Shown in pieces: positions 1 through 8,829 of a stretch of DNA of 64,000 nucleotides (position 1 is its first letter; every line of letters starts with the position of its first letter). A program made the position numbers and the translations under genes. Source of the DNA: Pseudomonas sp. FP453 (GTDB lineage: Bacteria; Pseudomonadota; Gammaproteobacteria; Pseudomonadales; Pseudomonadaceae); the NCBI RefSeq assembly GCF_030687495.1, contig NZ_CP117435.1, positions 4,654,501 through 4,718,500 of the forward strand. The letters run 5' to 3'. Under the pieces are notes generated by a model. That model searched no databases. It saw only the letters and a program-made list of their open reading frames with translations, and was not told where the DNA came from.

Positions 1-821
1 CGCATAAAGTCGGCGACCTGGTCGGTGTGGGCTGCATGGTCGATTCGTGCCGCCACTGCGACGCGTGCAAGTCGGACCTGGAGCAATACTGCCTCGAAGG
101 CCCGACCATGACCTACGCCACCCCGGACCGCGTCGATGGCAGCAACACCATGGGCGGCTACTCCGACAGCATCGTCGTCAGCGAGCACTTCGTCGTGAAG
201 ATCCCGGCCACGCTCGACCTGGCCAGCGCCGCGCCGATCCTCTGCGCAGGCGTGACCATGTACTCGCCGATCAAGCACTACGGGATCAAGGCCGGAGACA
301 AAGTCGGCGTGTTGGGCATGGGCGGCCTGGGCCATATGGGCATCAAGCTGGCCAAGGCGATTGGCGCTGAGGTGACCCTGTTCACCCGTTCCGCGAGCAA
401 GGCCGAGGAAGGCCGTCGCCAGGGCGCCGACCATGTGATCGTGTCCACCGACGCCGAACAGATGAAAGCCGCCGCCGGGCACTTCGACTTCCTGCTGGAC
501 ACCATCCCGGTGCAGCACGATCTGAACCCCTACCTCGACGTGCTGCGCTTTGACGGCGTGCACATCCTGGTCGGCCTGATCGAACCGGTTGACCCACCGG
601 TGAACGCCGCCAAGCTGATCATGGGCCGCAAAGTGCTGGCCGGCTCCCTGATCGGTGGCATTGCCGAAACCCAGGAAGTCCTGGATTTCTGCGCCGAGCA
701 CGGCATCAGCTGCGACATCGAGATGCTCGACATCCGCAACATCAACGAAGCCTACAGCCGCATGATCGCCGGCGATGTGAAGTACCGCTTTGTCATCGAC
801 ATGGCGACTTTGAAGGTCTGA
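1..821 (+). CDS. NADPH-dependent aldehyde reductase, YahK/CAD-type zinc alcohol dehydrogenase (5' end outside window)
   Basis: The open frame enters from the left edge (codons from base 3) and stops at 819-821, leaving about 272 residues, so roughly the first 75-80 residues are missing. The visible part starts in the catalytic domain (KVGDLVGVGCMVDSC), followed by the structural zinc cysteine cluster CRHCDACKSDLEQYC. The Rossmann motif is GMGGLGHMG and the C-terminus DVKYRFVID is typical of the cinnamyl-alcohol dehydrogenase / E. coli YahK group, which reduces aldehydes with NADPH in the cytosol. The catalytic zinc ligands would lie in the missing N-terminus. The substrate cannot be read from sequence. 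The gene is followed by an imperfect hairpin region and faces the convergent IclR gene. Confidence 0.85.
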   Translation, partial: HKVGDLVGVGCMVDSCRHCDACKSDLEQYCLEGPTMTYATPDRVDGSNTMGGYSDSIVVSEHFVVKIPATLDLASAAPILCAGVTMYSPIKHYGIKAGDKVGVLGMGGLGHMGIKLAKAIGAEVTLFTRSASKAEEGRRQGADHVIVSTDAEQMKAAAGHFDFLLDTIPVQHDLNPYLDVLRFDGVHILVGLIEPVDPPVNAAKLIMGRKVLAGSLIGGIAETQEVLDFCAEHGISCDIEMLDIRNINEAYSRMIAGDVKYRFVIDMATLKV

Positions 822-828
822 TGGCGCT

Positions 829-880
829 GGACGCGGAGCGTCCGGGGCGACGTTCCCACGCAGAGCGTGGGAACGATCAG
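829..880. repeat. Short palindromic repeat (GTTCCCACGC/GCGTGGGAAC type)
   Basis: Between two convergent genes lie two hairpins: an imperfect GGACGCGGAGCGTCC and a strong CGTTCCCACG...CGTGGGAACG at 851-875. This differs in sequence from the GTGGGAGC REP family elsewhere in the window. It may act as a bidirectional terminator, but there is no clear T-run. Confidence 0.6.
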
Positions 881-886
881 GTCTGA

Positions 887-1690
887 TCAGGCCTTCGCGC
901 CCAACTCCGCTGACAGCCGTGCTGCGACCTGTTTGATCACAGGGATCAGCTCGGCCATTTTTTCCAGCGGCATGTAGGGCACGGTACTGGCGATGCTGAT
1001 GCCGGCGACGATTCGCCGGCTGGCATCGCGCACCGGTGCCGCGACACAACGGATCGACGGTTCGTTGTCTTCCAGATCGAACGCAAAACCACCCACCACG
1101 TATTCGCGCATGCGCTGCTCGAACTGCGCCCAGGATTGCTCCGGGTGCTGTGGCCACTGCGGGCTTTTGCCGGCCGCCGGCTGGCTCACGTCGTACAGGC
1201 GCTGCCACTCTTGCACCGGGTCATCCAACAACAACGCCTTGCCGATACCGGTGCGCGCCAGCGGCATGCGATGGCCGACCCGCGAGCGCATTTCCGGGCC
1301 GTTGCGGCCGGGGTTCTTGTGCAGGTAGAGCACGTCATCGTATTCGCGAATGGCCAGGTGGATGGTGTCGCCGGTCAGCGCCGACAACTCGTCCAGGTAC
1401 GGCACCGCCAGGGTTACCAATGGCAGTTCTTCACGCGCCTGGAAACCCAGCTCGATCAGCTTCGGCCCTAGCAGGTAACCGACTTGCGGCACCACGCGCA
1501 GGTAACGCTCCTCCACCAGGCAACTGGCCAGGCGGTGGGTGGTGCTGCGGGTAGTGCCGATGCGCTTGGCGATCTCTTTGAGATCCCGCGCACCGGCCGC
1601 CACCGCCTGCACCACGCCCAGGCCACGGAGCAGGGTCTGGGTGCCGGTGGGGGCGGTGTCTTTGCTGGGGGTGGGGGCGTTTTCCTGCAT
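887..1690 (-). CDS. IclR-family transcriptional regulator
   Basis: 267 residues. A winged HTH lies at about residues 18-75 (LKEIAKRIGTTRSTTHRLAS), followed by the IclR effector-binding domain. Family members bind small catabolites and repress or activate nearby catabolic operons. The gene is on the same strand as, and about 200 bases downstream of, the arabinose uptake operon. It is therefore the best local candidate for binding the AT-rich inverted repeat at 6271-6301 in that operon's promoter. That link is inference from position only. The start is the ATG at 1690; the preceding gap holds a REP pair rather than an obvious promoter. Confidence 0.85.
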   Translation of the reverse strand: MQENAPTPSKDTAPTGTQTLLRGLGVVQAVAAGARDLKEIAKRIGTTRSTTHRLASCLVEERYLRVVPQVGYLLGPKLIELGFQAREELPLVTLAVPYLDELSALTGDTIHLAIREYDDVLYLHKNPGRNGPEMRSRVGHRMPLARTGIGKALLLDDPVQEWQRLYDVSQPAAGKSPQWPQHPEQSWAQFEQRMREYVVGGFAFDLEDNEPSIRCVAAPVRDASRRIVAGISIASTVPYMPLEKMAELIPVIKQVAARLSAELGAKA

Positions 1691-1759
1691 GTCGGGCCTA
1701 TAAGTGTGAAAGCGCGGGCATTATGGCAAATACCGAACATCAATACAGTGGCGTTCCCA

Positions 1760-1864
1760 ATGTGGGAGCTGGCTTTTGTGGGAGCTGGCTTGCCTGCGAT
1801 GCAGGCGCCTCGGTTTTCCAGTTAAACCGAGGTGATGCTATCGCAGGCAAGCCAGCTCCCACAT
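1760..1864. repeat. REP pair (REPIN) of the GTGGGAGCTGGCTTGCCTGCGAT family
   Basis: Two inverted copies with GTGGGAGC at the outer edges enclose a short spacer. An extra partial copy (TGTGGGAGCTGGCTTT) precedes the left arm, suggesting local duplication. It sits between araH and the IclR gene. Confidence 0.9.
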
Positions 1865-1887
1865 TTGGATCTCCATTGGGTCTAGCT

Positions 1888-2854
1888 TCAGCGTTGTTTC
1901 ATGCGGTCGATGATGACGGCCAACAACAGGATCGAGCCCCGGATCACATACTGGTAAAAGGTATCGATGTTCTTCAGGTTCATCGCATTCTCAATAATCG
2001 CCAGGATCAACACCCCGGCAATCACATGCCGGATCATGCCGATCCCCCCACTCAACGACACCCCGCCCAGCACGCACGCCGAGATCACCGTCAACTCGAA
2101 CCCCAGCCCAATCATCGGCTGGCCCGAGGTCATGCGCGAGGCGAGGATCACCCCCGCCAAGGCGCCCACCAAGCCGTGCACGGCAAAGATGATGATCTTG
2201 GTGCGATCAACATTCACCCCCCGCCAGCAGCGCCGCTTCCTGGTTGCCGCCAATGGCCATGGTGTTGCGCCCGTAGGTGGTGTAGTTCAGCAGCCAACCG
2301 AAGAACACAAAACACAGCACGGTGATGATGATCGGCACCGGCACGCCCAGCAGTTGGCCGTTGCCGAACACGAAGAAGCGCTCATCCATCACCCCCACCG
2401 CCTTGCCGTTGGAGAAGATGTACGCCAGGCCCCGCACGATCTGCATGGTCGCCAGCGTCGCGATCAACGCATTGATACGCAGCTTGGCAATCACGATGCC
2501 GTTGATCAGCCCCACCACCAGGCCCATGGCCAACGCCGCTGACACGCCGAGCACCACGCTGTCGGTATCGCGAATGACAATGCCCGCCACCACGCCGGCG
2601 CAGGCGATCACCGAGCCCACCGACAAGTCGAAGTGCCCCGACGCCAGGCAAAACAACATGGTGCACGCGGCAATACCCACGGTGGAAATCGCCAGGCCCA
2701 GGCCACGCATGTTCAGCGGCGAAAGGAAGTTGTCGATAAACAGCGCACTGAGCACAAAGATGCCCAGCGCCGCGAGCAGCATCACCCAGTCATCGAGGAA
2801 CTTGCGCTGGTTGAAACCCGGCCAGAAGCCCTTTGCAGTTTTTACGTCGGACAT
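1888..2854 (-). pseudogene. araH: L-arabinose ABC transporter permease AraH, frameshifted
   Basis: The gene is read as two overlapping frames. Codons from about 2854 encode the N-terminal two-thirds and end ...EAALLAGGEC at 2207. A second frame, ending at 1888, carries ...GVNVDRTKIIIFAVHG onward. Removing one G from the six-G run (plus-strand C-run at 2217-2222) restores one frame of about 321 residues, close to the usual AraH/RbsC permease length. Hydrophobic segments run through both parts. The partner genes araG and araF lie directly upstream on the same strand. As written, the protein loses its last third and could not form the pore. A sequencing error in the homopolymer is at least as likely as a real mutation. 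The start could be either of two adjacent ATGs (2857 or 2854); 2854 is better spaced from GAGG. Confidence 0.85.
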
Positions 2855-2871
2855 CATTCACCTCGAATTCT

Positions 2872-4371
2872 TCAAGCCCGCGAACGCGGGAGAGCCAGTT
2901 GCAACAGCCGCGCTTCATCCGCCTGGTCGCGGCTCACTTCGCCGGTCAGGGCGCCTTCGCTCATCACCAGGATGCGGTCGCTGATGCCCATCACTTCCAT
3001 CAGGTCGCTGGACACCACGATCACGGCAATGCCTTGGGCCGCCAGGTTATGGATGATCTGGTAAATCTCCGACTTGGCGCCGATGTCGATGCCGCGCGTG
3101 GGTTCATCCAGCAGCAGGACTTTCATCGGCATCGACAGCCAGCGGCCGAGAATGGCCTTCTGCTGGTTGCCGCCCGAGAGGTACATAATTTTCTGCTCGG
3201 CGTTCGGCGTCTTGACCTTCATCGCCTTGATCTGCTGCGCTGCGTTGCTCTTTTCCCAGCCTTCACGCAGCAGCCAACCGAACGCGGAATGGGCGCCACG
3301 GGCACTGATATTGATGTTCTCGGCGACGCTGGACAGCGGGATGATGCCTTCCTTTTTGCGGTCTTCGGGGCACAGCAACACCCCGGCGCCGATGGCATCG
3401 CGCGGTGAATGCAGTTGCAGTTTTTGCCCGCAGAGTTCCAAGCTTCCGGCGGTGCTGCGGGTCAAACCGCTGAGCAAGCGGAACAGCTCGGTGCGCCCTG
3501 CCCCCACCAACCCGAACAGGCCGAGGATTTCTCCCTTGCGCACCTGAAAACTGATCGGCTCGCGCAAGCCGGGGCCGAGTAAATCCTTGGCCTTGAGCGC
3601 CACCTCGCCGTGCTCGCGCGGGCGGTAGTCGTAGATATCCTGAATGTCGCGGCCGACCATGCAGGTCACCAACTGGTCATGACTCAGCGCGCGCATGTCG
3701 TCGAAGGTGCGCACAAACCGGCCATCCTTGAACACCGTCACCGCGTTGCAGATACGGAACACTTCCTCCATGCGGTGGGACACGTAGAGCACCACTTTGC
3801 CCTCGTCGCGCAGGCGCGTGATGATCGCCATCAGCCGGTCGATTTCCCGCGCGGAGAGGCTGCTGGTGGGTTCATCAAAGGCAATCACATGCGCGCCACG
3901 GGACAGCGCCTTGGCGATTTCCACCAGTTGCCGTTGGCCCAGGGACAGGCGCCCCAACTTCTCCTCCGGGTCGATTTCATCCGCCAGGCCCTTGAGACAC
4001 GCCAGCGCCTGCTCGCGCAGTTGCCGACGATTGACCACGCCAAACCGCGACGGCAAGTGCCCGAGAAACAGGTTCTCGGCGACGGTCATTTCCGGCACCA
4101 GATGCAGCTCCTGGTGAATCACCGCCACGCCGCTGGCGATGCTGTCGGCGGCGCACTTGAACGCCATGGTTTGCTCGCCGATATGCACCGTGCCACTGCT
4201 CGGCATGTAGGCGCCGCCGAGGATCTTCAACAGCGTGGACTTGCCCGCGCCGTTCTCGCCCATCAGCGCATGCACCTGATGCGGCCGCGCTTCAAAGCTG
4301 ATCTGCGCCAGGGCCTTGACCCCGGGAAACTCCTTGCCGATGCCGTTGAAGCGCAGGGCCGCGCCGGTCAT
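2872..4371 (-). CDS. araG: L-arabinose ABC transporter ATP-binding protein AraG
   Basis: 499 residues with two fused ABC ATPase domains, as in the sugar importers AraG/RbsA/MglA. Domain 1 has Walker A GENGAGKST, signature LSLGQRQLVE and Walker B VIAFDEPTSS. Domain 2 has the degenerate P-loop GLVGAGRTE, signature LSGGNQQKA and Walker B LLLDEPTRGID. It energises arabinose uptake through AraH. The chosen ATG at 4371 overlaps the araF stop by four bases (ATGA), which argues for translational coupling; a frame that extends further upstream lies inside araF and is not used. Confidence 0.93.
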   Translation of the reverse strand: MTGAALRFNGIGKEFPGVKALAQISFEARPHQVHALMGENGAGKSTLLKILGGAYMPSSGTVHIGEQTMAFKCAADSIASGVAVIHQELHLVPEMTVAENLFLGHLPSRFGVVNRRQLREQALACLKGLADEIDPEEKLGRLSLGQRQLVEIAKALSRGAHVIAFDEPTSSLSAREIDRLMAIITRLRDEGKVVLYVSHRMEEVFRICNAVTVFKDGRFVRTFDDMRALSHDQLVTCMVGRDIQDIYDYRPREHGEVALKAKDLLGPGLREPISFQVRKGEILGLFGLVGAGRTELFRLLSGLTRSTAGSLELCGQKLQLHSPRDAIGAGVLLCPEDRKKEGIIPLSSVAENINISARGAHSAFGWLLREGWEKSNAAQQIKAMKVKTPNAEQKIMYLSGGNQQKAILGRWLSMPMKVLLLDEPTRGIDIGAKSEIYQIIHNLAAQGIAVIVVSSDLMEVMGISDRILVMSEGALTGEVSRDQADEARLLQLALPRSRA

Positions 4372-5348
4372 TTCCACAGCCCGATCTTGGTCAGTTCTTC
4401 CTGGAAGTTGGCGCGGGTGATCAGGGTCACTTCGTCCATGGCCGTGTACTTCGCCGGTTCCTTGCCGGTGGTGACCCACTCATACATCGCCAGCGCGGTG
4501 TTGTAGCCCTCGATGTGCGGGCTCGGCAGCATCGAACCGAAGAAGCCGCTGTCGGCTTTCTTCAATTCACCGATGGCGTCGGTGCCATTGATGCCGATGC
4601 CGATCACGTTGGCCGCCTTGAACCCGGCGCTTTCGGTGGCGCGCACGCCGCCGAGCACGGTGTTGTCGTTCATGCCGCCGATGATCAGGTTTTTCGCGGC
4701 GCTGGGCAGCTTGACCAGGGCCGAGTTGGTGGCGTCCATGCTGCCCGGTACATCGAGGGTTTTCAGCGCGGCGGTGAGGATGTGGTCCTTGGGAATCCCG
4801 GCGTCTTCAAGGGATTTTATCGAGCCATCGGTGCGCTTTTTGCCGGTGTCGAGTTCGTTGTAGGTGTTGATCACCGCGTAGGTGTCTTTCCAATCCCAGC
4901 CACGTTTTTTCGCTTCGGCGGCCATCGCCGCACCTTGTTTCTGGCCGACTTCGAAGGCCGCCATACCGAGGTACGGCACGTCTTCCATGAAGTTGCCCTT
5001 GGCATCGACGAAGCGATCATCCACTGCCATGACTTTCAAGCCGTTGGCCTTGGCCTTGGCGACAATGGCCGGGCCGAGGGACACGTCCGGTGGGCAGATC
5101 ACAAAACCCTTGGCGCCATTGGCGGCGAGGCTGTCGATGGCCGAGAGGGTCTTCTCGCCATCGGGCACGGCGATCTTGATCACCGTGAAGCCGTGTTCCT
5201 TGCCGGCTTTTTCGGCAAAGGCCCATTCGGTCTGGAACCAGGGCTCTTCGGCCTGCTTGACGAGGAAACCGATCTTCACTTCTTCGGCGAGCGCCACACC
5301 GCTGAAGGCCATCGCAAGGGCCAGGGTGCCGAGTGTCTTCTTCAACAT
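4368..5348 (-). CDS. araF: Periplasmic L-arabinose-binding protein AraF
   Basis: 326 residues. The first 21 (MLKKTLGTLALAMAFSGVALA) form a signal peptide. The mature start KIGFLVKQAEEPWFQTEW and later GMNDNTVLGGVRATE, IGIGINGTDA and GSMLPSPHIEGY closely follow E. coli AraF, so arabinose specificity (rather than ribose or galactose) is well supported. It delivers the sugar to AraH/AraG. AGGTGG precedes the ATG. The order SDR-araF-araG-araH on one strand indicates an operon. Confidence 0.93.
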   Translation of the reverse strand: MLKKTLGTLALAMAFSGVALAEEVKIGFLVKQAEEPWFQTEWAFAEKAGKEHGFTVIKIAVPDGEKTLSAIDSLAANGAKGFVICPPDVSLGPAIVAKAKANGLKVMAVDDRFVDAKGNFMEDVPYLGMAAFEVGQKQGAAMAAEAKKRGWDWKDTYAVINTYNELDTGKKRTDGSIKSLEDAGIPKDHILTAALKTLDVPGSMDATNSALVKLPSAAKNLIIGGMNDNTVLGGVRATESAGFKAANVIGIGINGTDAIGELKKADSGFFGSMLPSPHIEGYNTALAMYEWVTTGKEPAKYTAMDEVTLITRANFQEELTKIGLWK

Positions 5349-5378
5349 GAACCACCTCTTCTTGTTATTGGAAAAGTG

Positions 5379-6200
5379 CTAGTCGTGGTACATCACAGAC
5401 CGCCCGCCATCGATCATCAGGCAGGTGGCATTGATAAAGGGCGCCTCGTCGGTGGCCAGGAACAACGCCGTCATCGCCACCTCGACCGGCTGGCCGATGC
5501 GCTTGGGCGGGTGCAGGTCGAAGGCGCGCTGGCGCTCGGCGTGGGGGTCGGCAAAGCCGTTCCAGTAGTCGACGTTGAGTTGGGTCTCGATATAGCCCGG
5601 CGCGATGGCATTTACGCGGATGCCCTTGGGCGCGTATTCGATGCCCAGGGCACGGGTCAGGCCGAGCAGGCCATGCTTGGCCACGGGATAGGGAAAGCAG
5701 CCGGGGATGATGTGGCTGGAATGGGTGGAGGCGATATTGATGATGTTGCCGATGCCCTGCGCGATCATGTGTGGCAACACCGCGCGGCAGCCGAACCAGG
5801 CGCCGTCGAGGTCGATGGCGAAGCAGCGGCGCCAGTCTTCGTCGCTCATTTGCAGCGGGTCGCGGAACACGTTGACCCCGGCGCAGTTGACCAGCACGTC
5901 GACGCGACCGAAGCGCGCGATGGCCCGTTCGACCAGCGCCTGCCATTGCTCGTTTGAAGTGATATCGACGGCTTGCGCGTAGATTTCAGCGCCGCGGTCG
6001 CGCCAGTGGGCGGCGACTTTTTCGACTTTTTCAGCCTGGATATCAGCGATGACCAGGCGCGCCTGCTGGGCCTGGAAGCACGCGACGATGGCCTCGCCAA
6101 TGCCTTGGGCGGCGCCGGTGATGATCACCACCTTGTCTTTGAGCCGCTCGCCATAGGTTGGCTCGGGCACGGCGGGGAGTGACAACGGTTGTGCCTGCAT
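5379..6200 (-). CDS. SDR oxidoreductase, probable sugar (arabinose/galactose-type) 1-dehydrogenase
   Basis: 273 residues, classical short-chain dehydrogenase: cofactor motif TGAAQGIGEA, NNAG equivalent NCAG, catalytic Ser in NIASTHSSH, and YPVAK supplying Tyr and Lys. An Asp after beta-2 (VIADIQ) suggests NAD rather than NADP. It is the first gene of the arabinose uptake operon, 30 bases ahead of araF. The likely role is therefore the first oxidation step of non-phosphorylating arabinose catabolism, or of a related sugar. Family membership is sure; the substrate is inference from context. Confidence 0.8.
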   Translation of the reverse strand: MQAQPLSLPAVPEPTYGERLKDKVVIITGAAQGIGEAIVACFQAQQARLVIADIQAEKVEKVAAHWRDRGAEIYAQAVDITSNEQWQALVERAIARFGRVDVLVNCAGVNVFRDPLQMSDEDWRRCFAIDLDGAWFGCRAVLPHMIAQGIGNIINIASTHSSHIIPGCFPYPVAKHGLLGLTRALGIEYAPKGIRVNAIAPGYIETQLNVDYWNGFADPHAERQRAFDLHPPKRIGQPVEVAMTALFLATDEAPFINATCLMIDGGRSVMYHD

Positions 6201-6244
6201 CGCTTCACCTGTTTTATTTTTGGTAGTGAGTGCTGATGCAGGCG

Positions 6245-6301
6245 ACTATAAACCGATCTTTTGAAATATCTCAATATATAAATTCTCATCCCATATATTG
6301 A
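6245..6301 (-). promoter_or_regulatory. Promoter and AT-rich operator of the SDR-araFGH operon
   Basis: On the minus strand a -35 TTGAGA (6269-6274) and -10 TATAGT (6245-6250) are separated by 18 bases. A perfect 9-base inverted repeat, TCAATATAT (6271-6279) and ATATATTGA (6293-6301), separated by 13 bases, overlaps the -35. A repressor bound there would block the promoter. Confidence 0.6.
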
Positions 6302-6338
6302 ACATATCGCGAAAAAAATGTGACAACCCAATCCCAAT

Positions 6339-6427
6339 GTGGGAGCTGGCTTGCCTGCGATAGCGGTGGGTCAGCTAAAGATGTATCAACTGACAGACCG
6401 CTATCGCAGGCAAGCCAGCTCCCACAG
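6339..6427. repeat. REP pair (REPIN), GTGGGAGCTGGCTTGCC type
   Basis: Two inverted 23-base copies with GTGGGAGC at the outer edges flank a spacer containing TAGCGGTGGGTCAGC. It lies between the araFGH promoter and the 3' end of the GNAT gene. Confidence 0.9.
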
Positions 6428-6479
6428 GGGATTGTGTTCCCACAGGGAGTTGGGTTACCACATTTGAACTTCAGTGTTT

Positions 6480-6959
6480 TCAGCCCAGCGCAAAATCCCG
6501 CAGCGCATCACCTTCCATGCGATAACGCACCCACTCTTCCTGCGGCTGCGCGCCGATGGATTTGTAGAAGGCAATCGCCGGTTCGTTCCAGTCCAGCACG
6601 CTCCATTCGAAACGCCCGCACCCGTTGTCAAAGGCGATCTTGGCCAGGTGGCGCAGCAACTTCTTGCCGGCCCCGCCGCCGCGTTGCTCGGGGTTTATGT
6701 AGAGGTCTTCGAGGTACAGGCAGTTGCTGCCCAGCCACGTGGAATAACTGAAAAAGAACACCGCGAAACCAATCGGCAAGCCGTCGCGCAAACAGATCAG
6801 GCCATGGGCGGTGGCGCCCTCGCTGAACAGGCTGCGCTCAATGTCCACCACACTGGCGATCACTTCGTGCCGGGCCTTCTCGTATTCGGCGAGCTCGGTG
6901 ATGAAAGTCAGGATCTGCGCAGCATCGCTGGGCACGGCGGGGCGAATCTCGATGGTCAT
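6480..6959 (-). CDS. GNAT-family N-acetyltransferase
   Basis: 159 residues. It begins MTIEIRPAVPSDAAQI, with a LYLEDLYINPEQRGGGAGKKLL acetyl-CoA-binding stretch (shown here only in outline: motif A Q/RxxGxG/A) and C-terminal NEPAIAFYKSIGA. The LEDLYV-like motif and WSVLDWN resemble the diamine/thialysine acetyltransferase subgroup, so a polyamine or amino-acid amine is a plausible acceptor, but this is not certain. The ATG at 6959 is preferred over upstream codons because it opens the conserved first beta strand. It is probably monocistronic and faces away from the MFS gene at 7144. Confidence 0.8.
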   Translation of the reverse strand: MTIEIRPAVPSDAAQILTFITELAEYEKARHEVIASVVDIERSLFSEGATAHGLICLRDGLPIGFAVFFFSYSTWLGSNCLYLEDLYINPEQRGGGAGKKLLRHLAKIAFDNGCGRFEWSVLDWNEPAIAFYKSIGAQPQEEWVRYRMEGDALRDFALG

Positions 6960-7143
6960 GGGCGAGCCTTGGGCAATTGCAAAGCACACATACTAAGGGG
7001 GTTTGATGACTGATTGCAGTGCATTTTCATGGGCAGCGTTACTCCGTCGCCGGGTAACGCTGGGACCAGCAACCACGCAACAATCGCCCTGAGCGTGCAT
7101 GGTAAAAAGTTGCGCATAACTCCAACGACTTCCAGGCCTTCCC

Positions 7144-8346
7144 ATGCATGCCTCATCGCCGGTGAGCACCAAGCTGTTCGCCCTGTTTTGCCTTGCCAGT
7201 TTTTTGCTGTCGCTGTCCTACGGCTCGACCTTTTTGCTGTCGCTGCTGATTCATACACGCGGCGGTGACGAGCACGATGCCGGCAGTGTGATTTCCACGG
7301 CGATGCTCAGCACCTTTGTGGCGGTGATGATCTCCGGGCACTTGTCCGATGCCTGGGGCGCGGCCCGCACGATTGCCGGGATGGGCTTGCTGTTGGTGCT
7401 GGCTTGCCTGGGTTTTGCGCTGATGCCCGGGTTTGGCCAGGGCTTGCGGGTGTTTGGCCTGGCCTTGGGCCTGGGTTGGGGGGTGTTCTATACGTTGGGG
7501 CCGATCATCGTCGCGATGCTGGTCGCACCCGAGCAACGGGCCAAGTACTTCGCGTTGCTGTCGGGCAGCATGATGAGCGGCATCGGTGCCGGGCCATTGT
7601 TGGGGCGGGCGGCGAGCGCGTTGGGGCTGCCGCTGGCCACGGCGTTCTACATCGCCGCACTGGCCAGCCTGATTGGCGTGCTGGTGTTTTGGCGCCTGAG
7701 CCGGCATCTCACGAGAGAAGCGGCGGTGGCGAAAATCTCCTGGGCCGCCACGCGCCAGGTACTGTCCTCCAAAGCGGCATTCGCAATCATCATGGTCGGC
7801 CTGGGCGGTTGTGTGTTTGGTGGGTTGTCCTCGTTCCAGACCAGCTATGCGGCGGCGCACGGGTTGGACTATTCGCTGTTCTTTGCCGGCTTCCTCAGCG
7901 CGGCGATCACCAGCCGCTTGCTGATCGCCGGGTGGGTGGTCAAGCGGGATGCCTACGCGGCGGCGTGTGTGTTGTCGGGGCTGATGCTGCTGTCGGTGCT
8001 GATGTTTGCCTTCACCGTGTCGGGCCCCTTCAGCTACCTGTTGGCGGCGGTCACCTTGGGCGTGGGTTACGGCCTGACGTACTCGGTGATCAACGGCTTG
8101 GTGGCCAATGAAGCGCCGGCGGGCACCACGCCCCAGGCGCTGTTGCTGTTCAGTCTTGGGTACTTTGTCGGGGTGTTCGGGTTCCCGTTGCTGGCAGGGC
8201 GGATCATCGTCGAATACGGGCTGGCGACGTTGCTGATGACGGTCGTGGCGGTGGCGTTGTGCAACTGGTTGATCACCGTGGTGCGGCTGCTCTGGCGCCG
8301 TTCGTCGCCAGCCAGGCACCAACAGCCAATGGGGGTGGACCAATAG
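7144..8346 (+). CDS. MFS transporter
   Basis: 400 residues with about 12 hydrophobic helices. The loop 2-3 signature appears as GHLSDAWGAARTI (MFS motif A variant). Small and aromatic residues and Gly-rich helices (GLALGLGWGVFYTLGP) fit the sugar/drug efflux subfamilies. The substrate cannot be predicted. The start is the ATG at 7144. The stop is 34 bases before the start of the small exported protein, so the two could be cotranscribed. Confidence 0.8.
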   Translation: MHASSPVSTKLFALFCLASFLLSLSYGSTFLLSLLIHTRGGDEHDAGSVISTAMLSTFVAVMISGHLSDAWGAARTIAGMGLLLVLACLGFALMPGFGQGLRVFGLALGLGWGVFYTLGPIIVAMLVAPEQRAKYFALLSGSMMSGIGAGPLLGRAASALGLPLATAFYIAALASLIGVLVFWRLSRHLTREAAVAKISWAATRQVLSSKAAFAIIMVGLGGCVFGGLSSFQTSYAAAHGLDYSLFFAGFLSAAITSRLLIAGWVVKRDAYAAACVLSGLMLLSVLMFAFTVSGPFSYLLAAVTLGVGYGLTYSVINGLVANEAPAGTTPQALLLFSLGYFVGVFGFPLLAGRIIVEYGLATLLMTVVAVALCNWLITVVRLLWRRSSPARHQQPMGVDQ

Positions 8347-8380
8347 AGGGTAAGGACAATCATCCTAAGGAGACACCCCC

Positions 8381-8707
8381 ATGAAGCATTCCCAGTTTGC
8401 TGCCCTCGCCCTCACCGGCCTGCTGTCTGCGGTTTCCCTGAGTGGTGTTGCGGCCACGTCGTCCACCGGCCCGACCAATCCGTCCACCAGCGAGACCCAG
8501 AAATCCATGGGCACCGGCATGGAGATCAACGGCGGCGCCGTCGACAACAGCAACAGTGCCGATCCGCACACCAAAGGCCAGGACACCCAGCGCCAGGCGC
8601 CCGCTGCTGTAGGTAATGGCAAGATGGGGCCGGCGGTGAATGAGCCGAAGGTCAATAAAGGTGATGACTCGAACATTCCGGGGGCGCCTAAACAGCCGGC
8701 AGAATAA
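8381..8707 (+). CDS. Small exported hypothetical protein
   Basis: 108 residues. An AAGGAG ribosome-binding site lies seven bases before the ATG. A signal peptide (MKHSQFAALALTGLLSAVSLSGVAA) is followed by about 83 residues rich in Gly, Asn, Ser, Thr and Pro, with no cysteine and no predicted fold. The mature part looks disordered and mildly charged. I do not recognise the family. It probably resides in the periplasm. Confidence 0.7.
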   Translation: MKHSQFAALALTGLLSAVSLSGVAATSSTGPTNPSTSETQKSMGTGMEINGGAVDNSNSADPHTKGQDTQRQAPAAVGNGKMGPAVNEPKVNKGDDSNIPGAPKQPAE

Positions 8708-8727
8708 ACCAGCCTGTGACTGGCTTG

Positions 8728-8816
8728 TGTGGGAGCGGGCTTGCCCGCGATGGCGTCCTGTCAGCCAAGGATGATGTGGCTGATACACCGCTATCGCGGG
8801 CAAGCCCGCTCCCACA
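8728..8816. repeat. REP pair (REPIN), GTGGGAGCGGGCTTGCCCGCGAT type
   Basis: Two inverted copies of the C/G variant of the REP lie between the convergent small gene and the kinase gene. Confidence 0.9.
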
Positions 8817-8829
8817 GTTTTGATTGGGT

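Noticed and set aside
4515-5957. 480-codon plus-strand frame over araF and the SDR gene
   Set aside because: Antisense shadow; both genes beneath have complete family motifs.
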